Positions 28,617 to 38,331 of a DNA stretch of 64,000 nt are shown here, piece after piece. Made by a program: the position numbers and the translations under genes. Origin of the DNA: Sphingomonas sp. IBVSS2 (GTDB lineage Bacteria > Pseudomonadota > Alphaproteobacteria > Sphingomonadales > Sphingomonadaceae); assembly GCF_002127225.1 (NCBI RefSeq), contig NZ_NFUR01000003.1:310001-374000 (forward strand), given 5' to 3'. Below the pieces are notes generated by a model. It had not been told where the DNA came from, ran no database searches, and saw only the letters and a program-made list of their open reading frames with translations. The stretch's first letter is position 1. Every line of letters begins with the position of its first letter.

Positions 28617-30686
28617 ATGAAATATATCCTGCTCGCGGGCGTCGCGCTCGCTTCCGCCGCTACGCCCGCGCTGGCGCGTGATCTCACCATCCAGGACGTC
28701 GCCACCTTGTCGCGGGTCGGCGCTCCCGCGGTTTCGCCCGACGGCAAATGGCTGGTCTGGCAGCAGCGCGAGACCGATCTTGCCGCCAACCGGGGCCGCT
28801 ACGATCTGTGGCGCCTCGACCTCACCGTGAAAGGTGCCAGGCCCGAGAAGCTCGTCGCCGAGGCCGATGTCAACGAGACCAGTCCGCAATTCTCCGCCGA
28901 CGGCAAGACGGTGTGGTTCCAGTCGGACAAGGGCGGCGAGGATGCCGTGTGGGGCATCGCGGTCACCGGCGGCACCCCGGTTCAGCTCACGCACATCCCG
29001 GGCGGGTTCAACGGCTTCAAGGTCTCGCCCGACGGCAGCAAGCTGCTCGTCTGGGCCGATCGCAAGCCCGGCGCGCCCAGCCTGGAGCCGGCGATGGTCA
29101 AGAAGGATCCGAATGCCGGTTCCGGGCGCACTTATGGCCAGCTGTTCGTCCGTCACTGGGATACATGGTCGAACGGCGAGCGCTCGCAGCTGTTCGTGCT
29201 GCCCTTCGGCCCGAACGGCGCGACGGGCAACGGGGTCGCCATCGAAGGCGGCCTGATCGGCGACAGCCCCTCCAAGCCCTTTGGCGGCGGCGAGGAAGTC
29301 GCCTGGAGCGCCGATGGCAAGACCGTCTATTTCGCCCTGCGCGAGGCGGGCCGGATCGAGGCCAAGTCGACCAATCTCGACATTTTCGCCGCCCCGGCGG
29401 ACGGCAGCTCGGCGCCGGTGAACCTCACCAAGGCGAATGAGGGGATGGACAATCTCCCCACCGTCTCGCCCGACGGCAAATGGCTCGCCTATTTCTCGAT
29501 GGCCCGCGCCACCTATGAGGCCGATCGCCAGGTGCTCCAGCTGCGCAACCTCGCCACCGGCGAGACCAGGGCGCTGACCCAGGCCTGGGATCGGTCGGTC
29601 GGCTCGATCGCCTGGGCGCCGGATTCCAGGACCATCTACGTCACGGCCGAGGATACGCAGGAGAACCCGATCTGGTCGGTCGACCCGCTGACCGGCAAGG
29701 TCGCGCGGCTCACCCAGCTTGGCAATGTTACCGCGGTGGTGCCTACCAAGGGGGGCATCGTCTATTCGATGAACAGCCTCACCGCGCCGGACGATTTCTA
29801 CCAGCTCAAGGGCAAGGCGAGCACCCGGCTGACCTCGGTCAACGCCGAGAAGCTCGCCGGCATCGACCTGCCGAAGGTCGAGCGCTTCAGCTTCGCCGGT
29901 GCCAACAACGACACCGTCTGGGGCTATTCGGTGCGCCCGGCCAGCCTGGCCGAGGGCAGGAAGGCGCCGATCGCCTTCATCGTCCATGGCGGCCCGCAGG
30001 GGAGCAGCAACAACAGCTGGTCCTATCGCTGGAACCCGGCGGTGTTCGCCGGCGCCGGCTATGCGGTGGTCGCGGTCGATTTCCACGGCTCCACCGGCTA
30101 TGGCCAGGCCTTTACCGACGCGATCCGCAACAATTGGGGCGGCTGGCCGCTCGAGGACCTGCAAAAGGGCCTGAAGGCCGCGACCGACAAGTTCTCGTAC
30201 CTCGACGCCGACAATGCCTGCGCGCTCGGTGCTTCCTATGGCGGCTATATGATGAACTGGATCGAGGGGCAGTGGCCCGATCGATTCAAGTGCATCGTCC
30301 AGCATGACGGCGTGTTCGACGCTCGCGCCATGGCCTATGAGACCGAGGAGCTGTGGTTCGACGAATGGGAACATGGCGGCAAGGCCTATTTCGAGGATCC
30401 CGCGGCGTTCGAGAAGTGGAACCCGGTCAATCATGTCGACAAATGGGAGACCCCGCAGCTGGTGATCACCAGCGAGAAGGACTTCCGCATTCCCTATACC
30501 CAGGGCCTGGCCGCTTTCACCGCGCTCCAGCGTCGCGAGATCCCGTCCAAGCTGCTGGTGTTCCCGGACGAGAACCATTGGGTGCTCAAGCCGAAGAACT
30601 CGATGCAATGGTATGGCACCGTGCTCGGCTGGCTGGGCCGGTATACCGGCAAGCCGCAGGACGCCGGCACCGCGGCGGCGAAATGA
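28617..30686 (+). CDS. S9 family serine peptidase (prolyl oligopeptidase-like), exported
   Basis: A 689-residue protein with signal peptide (residues 1-20, ending ATPALA). The N-terminal ~400 residues form a WD40-like beta propeller with repeated SPDGKWL blades. The C-terminal alpha/beta hydrolase has the nucleophile Ser540 in GASYGGYM, the Asp in TSEKDFRIPY and the His in DENHWVLKP. This is the S9C/dipeptidyl-peptidase-like type, acting on peptides in the periplasm. Confidence 0.92.
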   Translation: MKYILLAGVALASAATPALARDLTIQDVATLSRVGAPAVSPDGKWLVWQQRETDLAANRGRYDLWRLDLTVKGARPEKLVAEADVNETSPQFSADGKTVWFQSDKGGEDAVWGIAVTGGTPVQLTHIPGGFNGFKVSPDGSKLLVWADRKPGAPSLEPAMVKKDPNAGSGRTYGQLFVRHWDTWSNGERSQLFVLPFGPNGATGNGVAIEGGLIGDSPSKPFGGGEEVAWSADGKTVYFALREAGRIEAKSTNLDIFAAPADGSSAPVNLTKANEGMDNLPTVSPDGKWLAYFSMARATYEADRQVLQLRNLATGETRALTQAWDRSVGSIAWAPDSRTIYVTAEDTQENPIWSVDPLTGKVARLTQLGNVTAVVPTKGGIVYSMNSLTAPDDFYQLKGKASTRLTSVNAEKLAGIDLPKVERFSFAGANNDTVWGYSVRPASLAEGRKAPIAFIVHGGPQGSSNNSWSYRWNPAVFAGAGYAVVAVDFHGSTGYGQAFTDAIRNNWGGWPLEDLQKGLKAATDKFSYLDADNACALGASYGGYMMNWIEGQWPDRFKCIVQHDGVFDARAMAYETEELWFDEWEHGGKAYFEDPAAFEKWNPVNHVDKWETPQLVITSEKDFRIPYTQGLAAFTALQRREIPSKLLVFPDENHWVLKPKNSMQWYGTVLGWLGRYTGKPQDAGTAAAK

Positions 30687-30699
30687 GGCTGTAGACCTT

Positions 30700-30804
30700 C
30701 CCCTTCCGCTTGCGGGAGGGGCTAGGGGAGGGCGTGACCGGCAACGGCACGCCCTTCGCATTTTTGACAAGCCCTCCCCCCGCCCCTCCCGCAAGCGGAA
30801 GGGG
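30700..30804. repeat. 34-bp near-perfect inverted repeat
   Basis: Arms 30700-30733 and 30771-30804 match at 32 of 34 positions and enclose a 37-nt loop. The arms carry the core CTTCCGCTTGCGGGAGGGG. Located between the S9 peptidase and valS genes, it could end the first transcript; it also looks like a member of the CCCTCCC intergenic repeats. Confidence 0.75.
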
Positions 30805-30842
30805 AGTTTGCACCACGCAAACACCTCGCTAAGGGCAGGGGC

Positions 30843-33524
30843 ATGACCACCGAACTGCCCAAGACCTTCGACCCCGCCGAGCTCGAATCCCGCTGGTACC
30901 GGCATTGGGAAGCCAACGGCCTGTTCCGCCCCGAGCGTGACGGCGCCGATCCCTGGACGCTGGTGAACCCGCCGCCCAACGTGACCGGCAGCCTGCATAT
31001 CGGCCACGCGCTCGACAACACGCTGCAGGACATCCTCGTCCGCCACGCCCGGCTGAAGGGCAAGGATGCGCGCTGGGTGGTGGGCACCGACCATGCCGGC
31101 ATCGCGACCCAGATGGTCGTCGAGCGCCAGATGAACCTCAGGCAGCAGAAGCGCACCGACTTCACGCGCGAGGAGTTCGTCGCCAAGGTCTGGGAGTGGA
31201 AGGAGGAGAGCGGCGGCGAGATCACCCAGCAGCTCCGCCGCCTCGGCTGCTCGATGGACTGGGCGAACGAACGCTTCACCATGGACGAGGGCTTTTCCAA
31301 GGCCGTCCTCAAGGTGTTCGTCGAACTGCACAGGCAGGGCCTGCTCTATCGCGACAAGCGCCTGGTGAACTGGGACCCGGGCCTGGGCACCGCGATCAGC
31401 GACCTCGAAGTCGAGACCAAGGACGTCAAGGGCAGCTTCTGGCACCTTAAATACCCGCTCGCCGACGGATCGGGCTTCATCGAGGTGGCGACCACGCGCC
31501 CCGAGACGATGCTGGCCGACATGGCCGTGGCGGTGAACGCCGAGGACACGCGCTACACCGATATGGTCGGCAAGATGGTCAGGCTGCCGATCACCGGCCG
31601 CCTGGTCCCGATCGTTACCGACGAGCATGCCGATCCCGAGCTGGGCTCGGGCGCGGTGAAGATCACGCCGGGGCATGACTTCAACGACTTCGAGGTCGGC
31701 AGGCGGGCCGGGATCGAGGCGCGCGACATGCTCAACATGCTCGATGCCAAGGCCCGCATCACCCAGACATCGGACGGGCTGATCCCCGCCGAACTGCTCG
31801 GCATCGACCGGTTCGAGGCGCGCAAGCTGGTGGTCGCGCGGCTGAAGGAAGAAGGCTTCCTGATCCCGCATGTCGACAAGGACGGCGTGGAGCACGACGC
31901 CGAGCCGCGCACGATCGCGACGCCGTTCGGCGATCGCTCGGGCGACGTGATCGAGCCCTGGCTGACCGACCAATGGTATGTCGATGCCGCGACGCTCGCC
32001 AGGCCGGCGATCGAGGCCGTGCGCTCGGGCGCGACCAAGATCGTGCCGAAGAGCTGGGAGAAGACCTATTTCAACTGGATGGAGAACATCCAGCCCTGGT
32101 GCGTGAGCCGCCAGCTCTGGTGGGGGCACCGCATTCCGGCCTGGTTCGCGGAGGATGGCAGCATCTTCGTCGCCGAGACCGAGGCGGAAGCCCAGGCACA
32201 GGCCGGGGAGGGCGTGAAGCTCGTCCAGGACAATGACGTGCTCGACACCTGGTTCTCCTCCGCGTTGTGGCCCTTCGCCACGATGGGCTGGCCGGAGAAT
32301 CCCGACCCGACGCTCGGCGGGCGCTATCCCAACGACGTGTTGATCTCGGGCTTCGACATCCTGTTCTTCTGGGATGCCCGCATGATGATGCAGGGCTTGC
32401 ACTTCATGAAAGCAGTGCCCTTCAAGACCCTGTATCTCCACGGTCTTGTTCGTGCGGCGGACGGGCAGAAAATGTCCAAGTCCAAGGGCAATGTCGTCAA
32501 TCCGCTCGGGCTGATCGACAGCTATGGCGCCGATGCGCTGCGCTTCTTCATGGCGGCGATGGAAAGCCAGGGCCGCGACATCAAGATGGATGAGCGCCGG
32601 ATCGAGGGCTATCGCAACTTCGCGACCAAGCTGTGGAACGCGGCGCGCTTCGCCCAGTCGAACGGCATCTCGGCCTCGACCACGCTCGAGGCGCCCGAGG
32701 CGGCGCTCGCGGTCAATCGCTGGATCATCGCCGAGACGGTCGCCACCGTGCAGGCGATCGACCTCGCGCTGGCGGACCTGCGCTTCGACGAGGCGGCGAA
32801 CGCGATCTACCAGTTCGTCTGGAGCCGCTTCTGCGACTGGTATCTCGAGCTGATCAAGCCGGTGCTCCAGGGCGAAGGCGCGGAGGGCGCCGAGGAGACC
32901 CGCGCGGTGGCGGGCTGGGTGCTCGACCAGATCCTGGTGATGCTCCACCCGTTCATGCCCTTCATCACCGAGGAGCTGTGGTCGAAGATGGGGCCGCGCG
33001 ATCACGAGCTGATCGTGGCGAAATGGCCGATGGCCGATGCCCGTGCGCTCGATCCGGCGGCGGCAAAGGAGATCGACTGGCTGATCCGGCTGGTGAGCGA
33101 GATCCGGGCCGCCCGCACCGAGCTGAACGTGCCGCCGGGTGCCCGCCTGCCGGTGTTCGTGCATGACGCCTCGGCCGAGACCGGCGCGCGCCTGGGCCGC
33201 CAGGCAGCCGCGCTGGCGCGCCTCGCCCGTGTCGACCAGGCTGCGGGCGAAGTGCCTGCCGGCGGCTCGCTGCAGATCATCATCGACGAGGCGACCTTCG
33301 TGGTGCCGCTCGGCGATGTGGTCGACATCGAAGCCGAGAAGGCGCGCCTCGCCAAGGCGATCGCCGCGGCCGAGAAGGAGCGCGATGGCCTGGCAGGCCG
33401 GCTGAGCAATGCCAGCTTCGTCGAGAAGGCGAAGCCCGAGGCCGTCGAGAAGGCCCGGGCCGACCATGCCGAAAAGGCGGCCGAGGCCGAACGGCTGTCG
33501 GCGGCGCTGGCGCGGCTGGGCTGA
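30843..33524 (+). CDS. valS: Valyl-tRNA synthetase
   Basis: An 893-residue class I synthetase. HIGH (LHIGH) is at residues 51-55 and the KMSKS loop at about 543-547 ([10 protein letters not shown]). The editing domain lies between them with [16 protein letters not shown]. The anticodon-binding domain ends with the ValRS coiled coil (last ~60 residues, [16 protein letters not shown]). Charges tRNA-Val. Full length. Confidence 0.98.
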   Translation: MTTELPKTFDPAELESRWYRHWEANGLFRPERDGADPWTLVNPPPNVTGSLHIGHALDNTLQDILVRHARLKGKDARWVVGTDHAGIATQMVVERQMNLRQQKRTDFTREEFVAKVWEWKEESGGEITQQLRRLGCSMDWANERFTMDEGFSKAVLKVFVELHRQGLLYRDKRLVNWDPGLGTAISDLEVETKDVKGSFWHLKYPLADGSGFIEVATTRPETMLADMAVAVNAEDTRYTDMVGKMVRLPITGRLVPIVTDEHADPELGSGAVKITPGHDFNDFEVGRRAGIEARDMLNMLDAKARITQTSDGLIPAELLGIDRFEARKLVVARLKEEGFLIPHVDKDGVEHDAEPRTIATPFGDRSGDVIEPWLTDQWYVDAATLARPAIEAVRSGATKIVPKSWEKTYFNWMENIQPWCVSRQLWWGHRIPAWFAEDGSIFVAETEAEAQAQAGEGVKLVQDNDVLDTWFSSALWPFATMGWPENPDPTLGGRYPNDVLISGFDILFFWDARMMMQGLHFMKAVPFKTLYLHGLVRAADGQKMSKSKGNVVNPLGLIDSYGADALRFFMAAMESQGRDIKMDERRIEGYRNFATKLWNAARFAQSNGISASTTLEAPEAALAVNRWIIAETVATVQAIDLALADLRFDEAANAIYQFVWSRFCDWYLELIKPVLQGEGAEGAEETRAVAGWVLDQILVMLHPFMPFITEELWSKMGPRDHELIVAKWPMADARALDPAAAKEIDWLIRLVSEIRAARTELNVPPGARLPVFVHDASAETGARLGRQAAALARLARVDQAAGEVPAGGSLQIIIDEATFVVPLGDVVDIEAEKARLAKAIAAAEKERDGLAGRLSNASFVEKAKPEAVEKARADHAEKAAEAERLSAALARLG

Positions 33525-33534
33525 TCCATGGACC

Positions 33535-33560
33535 GTCATCCCGGCGAAAGCCGGGGTGAC
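33535..33560. repeat. REP-like hairpin
   Basis: An 11-bp stem capped by GAAA, core CCCGGCGAAAGCCGGG with GTCA/TGAC ends, 10 nt after valS. Same family as the pair at 28472-28546. Confidence 0.7.
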
Positions 33561-33689
33561 GGAATGGGGCGGCAATACCCATTTCGGCGAACCTCCCGAT
33601 ACGGGACGCCGTTAACCATAGTTCTCAATATCCCCGGGCGCCTCCAGCCCCTTTAACCGCCTCCGAGTCGTTAACCCCTCGGAGTCGCC

Positions 33690-34730
33690 ATGAACCGCTT
33701 CCTGCTTCCCGCCGGCATTGCCGCGGCGGCGTTGTTTGCCGCCGTGCCTGCGTCCGCCCAGTCCATCGCCGGGCTCGATGCGCTGCGCACCTGGAACCTG
33801 GTCGTGCTCGGCGACCTGACCTCGTCGTCGGAAGTGGAGGGGCGCACCTTCGTGGGCGGCAACCTCAACGGCAATTCGTCCAACTATCAGATCGCCAATC
33901 CCGCCCCGAGCCCGCTCGGCGTCCCCGGCCTCACCGTGGTGGGCGACGTCAACGGCTCGACCAAGAACCTCAACAACGGCTCGGGCGCGGTGATCGGCGG
34001 CAACGTCAACAGCGGCTTCAACCTCAATGGCCCCGCCCAGACGGTGAAGGTGGGCGGTACGATCGCCAACACCAACGTCAACCAGAACACGGTGCGGTCG
34101 GGCCTGTCGGCGAGCGACCCGGCCTTCTCGGTCAATCTGAAGCAGCAGGGCAGCCTGCTCACCAGCAGCCTGACCGACCTGTCGCGCACGCTGGGCGGGC
34201 TCGATGCGAACAGCAACCTGGCGATCGCCGGCAATCGCGGCACCTTCAACGCCGTGCCCAATGCGGACGGCGTGGCGGTGTTCAACATCAGTGCCGCCGA
34301 TCTCGACAGGATCGGCGAGATCCAGTTCAACCTGAACGGCGCCGACACCGCGATCGTCAACGTCAGCGGCGCGAACGTGACGCTCAACGACAATTTCCTG
34401 GGCGGCACCCAGGGGCTGGGCCAGCATGTGATCTGGAACTTCCCCGACGCGAAGACGCTGAACGCCACCACCGCCTGGGGCGGATCGGTGCTCGCACCGA
34501 ACGCGGCGGCGACCACCGGCAACTATATCCAGGGTTCGGCGGTGTTCGGCAGCCTCGTCCAGAACGGCGAGTTCCACCTCGGCACCTATATCGGCACCTA
34601 TACGCCGCCGGGCACCACCAATCCGGGCGGCGGCGATCCCAGCCCGATCCCGGAGGAAGCCCTGGGCCTGTTCGCGCTGGGCACCATCGCGCTCTGGGTC
34701 ATGCGCCGCCGGAGCGTCCGCACGGCTTGA
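33690..34730 (+). CDS. Choice-of-anchor A family exported protein
   Basis: A 346-residue protein with signal peptide (ends PASAQ near residue 24), then a choice-of-anchor A domain: AWNL-like opening (LRTWNLVVLGDL), VGGNLNG and VIGGNVNSG Gly/Asn-rich strands and TAWGGSVLAPNAA. The C-terminal ~25 residues form a sorting tail: Gly/Pro linker, IPEEALGLF, a hydrophobic helix and MRRRS. That resembles PEP-CTERM tails, with PEE in place of PEP. Cell-surface display is inferred. Confidence 0.8.
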   Translation: MNRFLLPAGIAAAALFAAVPASAQSIAGLDALRTWNLVVLGDLTSSSEVEGRTFVGGNLNGNSSNYQIANPAPSPLGVPGLTVVGDVNGSTKNLNNGSGAVIGGNVNSGFNLNGPAQTVKVGGTIANTNVNQNTVRSGLSASDPAFSVNLKQQGSLLTSSLTDLSRTLGGLDANSNLAIAGNRGTFNAVPNADGVAVFNISAADLDRIGEIQFNLNGADTAIVNVSGANVTLNDNFLGGTQGLGQHVIWNFPDAKTLNATTAWGGSVLAPNAAATTGNYIQGSAVFGSLVQNGEFHLGTYIGTYTPPGTTNPGGGDPSPIPEEALGLFALGTIALWVMRRRSVRTA

Positions 34731-34805
34731 CCTGATCGTCGCCCGGTGCTGGTGAGGGGGGAGGCGGGAGGTCCCTTTCCGCCGACTCCAACCAGAGCGA
34801 GCGCC

Positions 34806-36254
34806 ATGGCCGGTCCTCTCCAACGCCACGACCTGACGCAGGGCCCGATCAGCCGGACGCTGCTGCTGTTCGCGCTGCCCACGCTCGGCTCGAACATCCT
34901 CCAGTCGCTGAACGGCTCGATCAACTCGATCTGGGTCGGCCGCTTCCTGGGCGAGCAGGCGCTGGCGGCGACCGCCAATGCCAACATCATCATGTTCCTG
35001 ATGTTCTCGGCGGTGTTCGGCTTCGGCATGGCGGCGACGATCCTGATCGGCCAGTCGATGGGCCGGCGCGACGTCGAGGCGGCGCGGCGCGCCTTCGGCT
35101 CGGCGATCGGGCTGGTGATGGGCGGCGCGGTGGTGATCGCGGTGCTCGGCTGGCTGTTCGCGCCGCAGATCCTCCGCCTGCTCGCCACCCCCGGCGAGGC
35201 GCAGGACATGGCGCGCGACTATCTGCGCGTCATCTTCCTCGGCCTGCCGTTCAGCATGCTCGGCGTGCTCATCCAGATGAGCCTGCGCGGCACCGGCGAT
35301 TCGATCACCCCGCTCTGGTTCATGGTGCTGAGCGTCACGATCGACGCCGGGCTCAACCCGCTGCTGATCCAGGGCATCGGCCCGTTCCCCCGCATGGGCA
35401 TCGCCGGCTCGGCCACCGCGACGCTGCTCGCCGGACTGGTCTCGTCCTTCGGCCTGCTCCTCTATGTCTATTGGCGCGACCTGCCGGTGCGGCTGCGGGG
35501 CCATGAGCTGCATTACCTGATCCCGGAAAGGGCGCTGGTCCGCACCATCGTCGCCAAGGGGCTGCCGATGGGCGCGCAGATGCTCGTCATGTCCACCGCC
35601 GGCCTCACCATGATCGGGCTGGTGAACCGGCTGGGCGTCGACACCGCCGCGGCCTATGCCGTCTCGCAGCAGCTCTGGACCTATATCCAGATGCCGGCGA
35701 TGGCGATCGGCGTCGCCGTGTCGAGCATGGCCGCGCAGAATATCGGCGCGGGCAAATGGAGCCGGGTGAACGCGATCACCCGCGCGGGACTGGTCTACAA
35801 CACGGTGATCACCCTGGTGGTGATCGTCGCGATCCTTTTGTTCGATCGCCCGGTGATGGCGCTGTTCGTCGGCGGCGACAGCCCGGCGATCCCGATCGCC
35901 CGCCACATCCAGCTGCTCGCCAGCTGGACCTTCGTGATGTTCGGCGCCACCATGGTGCTGTTCTCCACCGTCCGGGCCAATGGCGCCACCGTGCCGCCCC
36001 TGGTCATCCTGGCGATCACGCTCTTCCCGATCCGCTTCGGCTTCGCCGTCCTCGGCCAGCGCTGGTTCGGCAGCGATGCGCTGTGGCTGGCCTTCCCGAT
36101 CGGGTCCGCCTGTTCGCTGGCGCTCGCGGCGCTTTATTATCGCTATGGCCGCTGGCGCAGCGAAGTGCTCGAAGTGCCGCCCGAGCCGGCCACGGTCGAG
36201 GAGGAGACGCTTGCCGCCACCGAGCCCGCGGGACGCTTGCAACCCAATTGCTGA
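34806..36254 (+). CDS. MATE family efflux transporter
   Basis: A 482-residue inner-membrane protein with 12 hydrophobic helices in two halves. The N-half has GPISRTLLLFALPTLGSN and the second half KGLPMGAQMLVMSTAGL, the usual MATE repeat starts. It exports cations or drugs using Na+ or H+; the substrate is not evident. ATG at 34806 is chosen because upstream codons look non-coding. 18 nt ahead of hemB, so they may share a transcript. Confidence 0.88.
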   Translation: MAGPLQRHDLTQGPISRTLLLFALPTLGSNILQSLNGSINSIWVGRFLGEQALAATANANIIMFLMFSAVFGFGMAATILIGQSMGRRDVEAARRAFGSAIGLVMGGAVVIAVLGWLFAPQILRLLATPGEAQDMARDYLRVIFLGLPFSMLGVLIQMSLRGTGDSITPLWFMVLSVTIDAGLNPLLIQGIGPFPRMGIAGSATATLLAGLVSSFGLLLYVYWRDLPVRLRGHELHYLIPERALVRTIVAKGLPMGAQMLVMSTAGLTMIGLVNRLGVDTAAAYAVSQQLWTYIQMPAMAIGVAVSSMAAQNIGAGKWSRVNAITRAGLVYNTVITLVVIVAILLFDRPVMALFVGGDSPAIPIARHIQLLASWTFVMFGATMVLFSTVRANGATVPPLVILAITLFPIRFGFAVLGQRWFGSDALWLAFPIGSACSLALAALYYRYGRWRSEVLEVPPEPATVEEETLAATEPAGRLQPNC

Positions 36255-36272
36255 GGGCGCATCAGCGCGGCC

Positions 36273-37259
36273 ATGAGTCAGTATCCCGCGCTCCGCCTCC
36301 GCCGCACCCGCGCCTCCGAATGGAGCCGCCGGCTGCATGCGGAAACCGTGCTCACTCCGGCGAATCTGATCTGGCCGCTCTTCGTAACCGAAGGCACGGC
36401 GGAAGAGCCGATCGCCTCGCTCCCCGGCGTCTCGCGCTGGGGGCTGAAGGACATCGTAGCGCGTGCGCGCGAGGCCCGCGACCTCGGCATTCCCTGCCTG
36501 GCGCTCTTCCCCAACACGCCCCGGGAACTGCGCACCGATGACGGGCGCGAGGCGCTCAACCCGGACAATCTGATGTGCCGGGCGATCCGCGCGATCAAGG
36601 ACGCGGTGCCCGATATCGGCGTGCTCACCGACGTAGCGCTCGATCCCTATACCGCGCACGGCCATGACGGCATCGTCGACGCCCAGGGCTATGTCCTGAA
36701 CGACGAGACCAGCGCCGTGCTGGTCGACCAGGCACTGCTCCAGGCCGAGGCGGGGGCGGACATCGTCGCCCCGTCGGACATGATGGACGGCCGGGTGGGC
36801 GCCATCCGCGGCGCGCTGGAGGCCAATGGCCATGTCAACGTCCAGATCATGGCCTATGCCGCCAAATATGCCTCGGCCTTTTACGGCCCGTTCCGCGACG
36901 CGGTCGGCAGCCGCGGGCTGCTCAAGGGCGACAAGAAGACCTATCAGATGGATCCGGCCAATGCCGAGGAAGCGCTGCGGGAAGTCGCGCTCGACCTGGC
37001 CGAGGGCGCGGACAGCGTGATGGTGAAGCCCGGGCTGCCCTATCTCGACATCATCCTGCGCGTGAAGGACGCGTTCCAGGTGCCCGTGTTCGCCTATCAG
37101 GTCTCCGGCGAGTATGCGATGATCGAGGCCGCCGCGGCGGCCGGGGCAGGGGAGCGCGAGGCGCTGGTGCTCGAGACGTTGATGGCCTTTCGCCGCGCCG
37201 GCTGCTCGGGCGTGCTCACCTATCACGCGCCGCTGGCGGCAAGGCTGCTCGCCGGGTGA
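36273..37259 (+). CDS. hemB: Delta-aminolevulinic acid dehydratase (porphobilinogen synthase)
   Basis: A 328-residue enzyme joining two aminolevulinate molecules into porphobilinogen for haem. The two Schiff-base lysines are in AYAAKYASAFYGPFRDA and DSVMVKPGLPYLD. The allosteric Mg site region and VLTDVALDPYTAHGHDG are present; there is no Cys-rich zinc site, as in the Mg-type enzymes. Overlaps the first GNAT gene by 4 nt (GTGA). Confidence 0.97.
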   Translation: MSQYPALRLRRTRASEWSRRLHAETVLTPANLIWPLFVTEGTAEEPIASLPGVSRWGLKDIVARAREARDLGIPCLALFPNTPRELRTDDGREALNPDNLMCRAIRAIKDAVPDIGVLTDVALDPYTAHGHDGIVDAQGYVLNDETSAVLVDQALLQAEAGADIVAPSDMMDGRVGAIRGALEANGHVNVQIMAYAAKYASAFYGPFRDAVGSRGLLKGDKKTYQMDPANAEEALREVALDLAEGADSVMVKPGLPYLDIILRVKDAFQVPVFAYQVSGEYAMIEAAAAAGAGEREALVLETLMAFRRAGCSGVLTYHAPLAARLLAG

Positions 37260-37792
37260 TCGCCACCGAACGCCTTCTCCTCCGCCCCTGGCGCGAGGCG
37301 GACAAGCCCGTCTTCCATGCCCTCGCCAATACGCCGGCGATGATGGCGCATTTCGGCGGCCCCGTGCCCCGGGCGAAGCATGATGCGATCATCGACAAGA
37401 TGATGGCGCAGCAGGAATGCCATGGCCATTGCATGTGGGTGGTCGAGCTCCGCGAGACCGGCGAGATGGCCGGCGTCTGCGGCGTGCGCATCGGTGGCCA
37501 TCCCGACACGCCGGTGCCCGAGGAACTGGAGATCGGCTGGCGCATCGGCGAGAGATTCTGGGGGCAGGGCATTGCCCGCGAAGCGGCCGAGGCAAGCATC
37601 GCCTGGAGCTGGGCCAACACCGCCCGCCCGCGCATCGCCGCCTGGACGGTGATCGGCAACACGCGCAGCTGGGGCCTGATGGAGCGGCTCGGCATGCACC
37701 GTCGCGCCGATCTCGATTTCCGGCACCCCGATTATGCGCCCGGCGATCCCTTCGGCGCGATGATCGTCTATACGATCGACCGTCCGGCATGA
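37256..37792 (+). CDS. GNAT N-acetyltransferase (first of three paralogs)
   Basis: A 178-residue protein of the RimJ-like GNAT subgroup (Acetyltransf_3). It opens ATERLLLRPWREAD, has EIGWRIGERFWGQGIAREAAEASI, which holds the acetyl-CoA pyrophosphate loop (GQGIAREA), and ends RSWGLMERLGM. GTG at 37256 overlaps the hemB stop. Targets unknown; RimJ-type enzymes acetylate protein N-termini or small amines. Confidence 0.82.
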   Translation: MIATERLLLRPWREADKPVFHALANTPAMMAHFGGPVPRAKHDAIIDKMMAQQECHGHCMWVVELRETGEMAGVCGVRIGGHPDTPVPEELEIGWRIGERFWGQGIAREAAEASIAWSWANTARPRIAAWTVIGNTRSWGLMERLGMHRRADLDFRHPDYAPGDPFGAMIVYTIDRPA

Positions 37793-38331
37793 TCGAGACC
37801 GCCCGCCTTCGCCTGCGGCCCTGGGCGCCTGAGGATCGTCCGGCGTTCGAGGCGCTGGTCAACACACCGGCGATGATGGCCAGGCTCGGCGGGCTGAAGG
37901 CGCCCGTGGACATCGATGCGATGTTCGCGCGGCGGCTCGAGGATCAGGCCCGTTATGGCTTCTGCTATTGGGCCACGATGCTGCGCGAGACCGGCGAACT
38001 GGTCGGCAGTTGCGGCATCCGTATCGCCAGCAACTATGGTGCCGAAGCGCCCGTTGCCGGGATGCCGGAGATCGGCTGGCGCGTTGCCGAGGCGCATTGG
38101 GGCAAGGGCTATGCCCGCGAGGCCGCCGAGGCGAGCATCGCCTGGGGCTGGGCCAATCTCGATGCGACGGCGATCGGCGCCTGGACGACGATCGGGAACG
38201 ACCGCAGCTGGGGGCTGATGGAGCGGCTCGGCATGCGTCGTCGCCCCGATCTCGACTTCCGCCTGCGCGGGCATCGGCCTGACGACCCCGTCGGCGCGAT
38301 GATCGTCTACCTGTTGGAGCGCGCCCGATGA
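37789..38331 (+). CDS. GNAT N-acetyltransferase (second paralog)
   Basis: A 180-residue paralog of its neighbours: ETARLRLRPWAPED at the N-terminus, EIGWRVAEAHWGKGYAREAAEA with the CoA loop (GKGYAREA), and WGLMERLGMRRRPDLDF near the end. Starts with ATGA overlap to the preceding gene. Of the three it is most like the first (both have FDF/LDF and DDPVGAMIVY ends), pointing to stepwise tandem duplication. Confidence 0.82.
   Translation: MIETARLRLRPWAPEDRPAFEALVNTPAMMARLGGLKAPVDIDAMFARRLEDQARYGFCYWATMLRETGELVGSCGIRIASNYGAEAPVAGMPEIGWRVAEAHWGKGYAREAAEASIAWGWANLDATAIGAWTTIGNDRSWGLMERLGMRRRPDLDFRLRGHRPDDPVGAMIVYLLERAR

Noticed and set aside
28473..33575. 1700-codon minus-strand open frame across the S9 peptidase and valS genes
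   Set aside because: It is the antisense shadow of two clear genes in high-GC DNA and is His/Arg/Gly-rich without any domain.
33612..37226. 1204-codon minus-strand open frame
   Set aside because: Shadow of the anchor-A, MATE and hemB genes; composition is low-complexity His/Arg/Gln.
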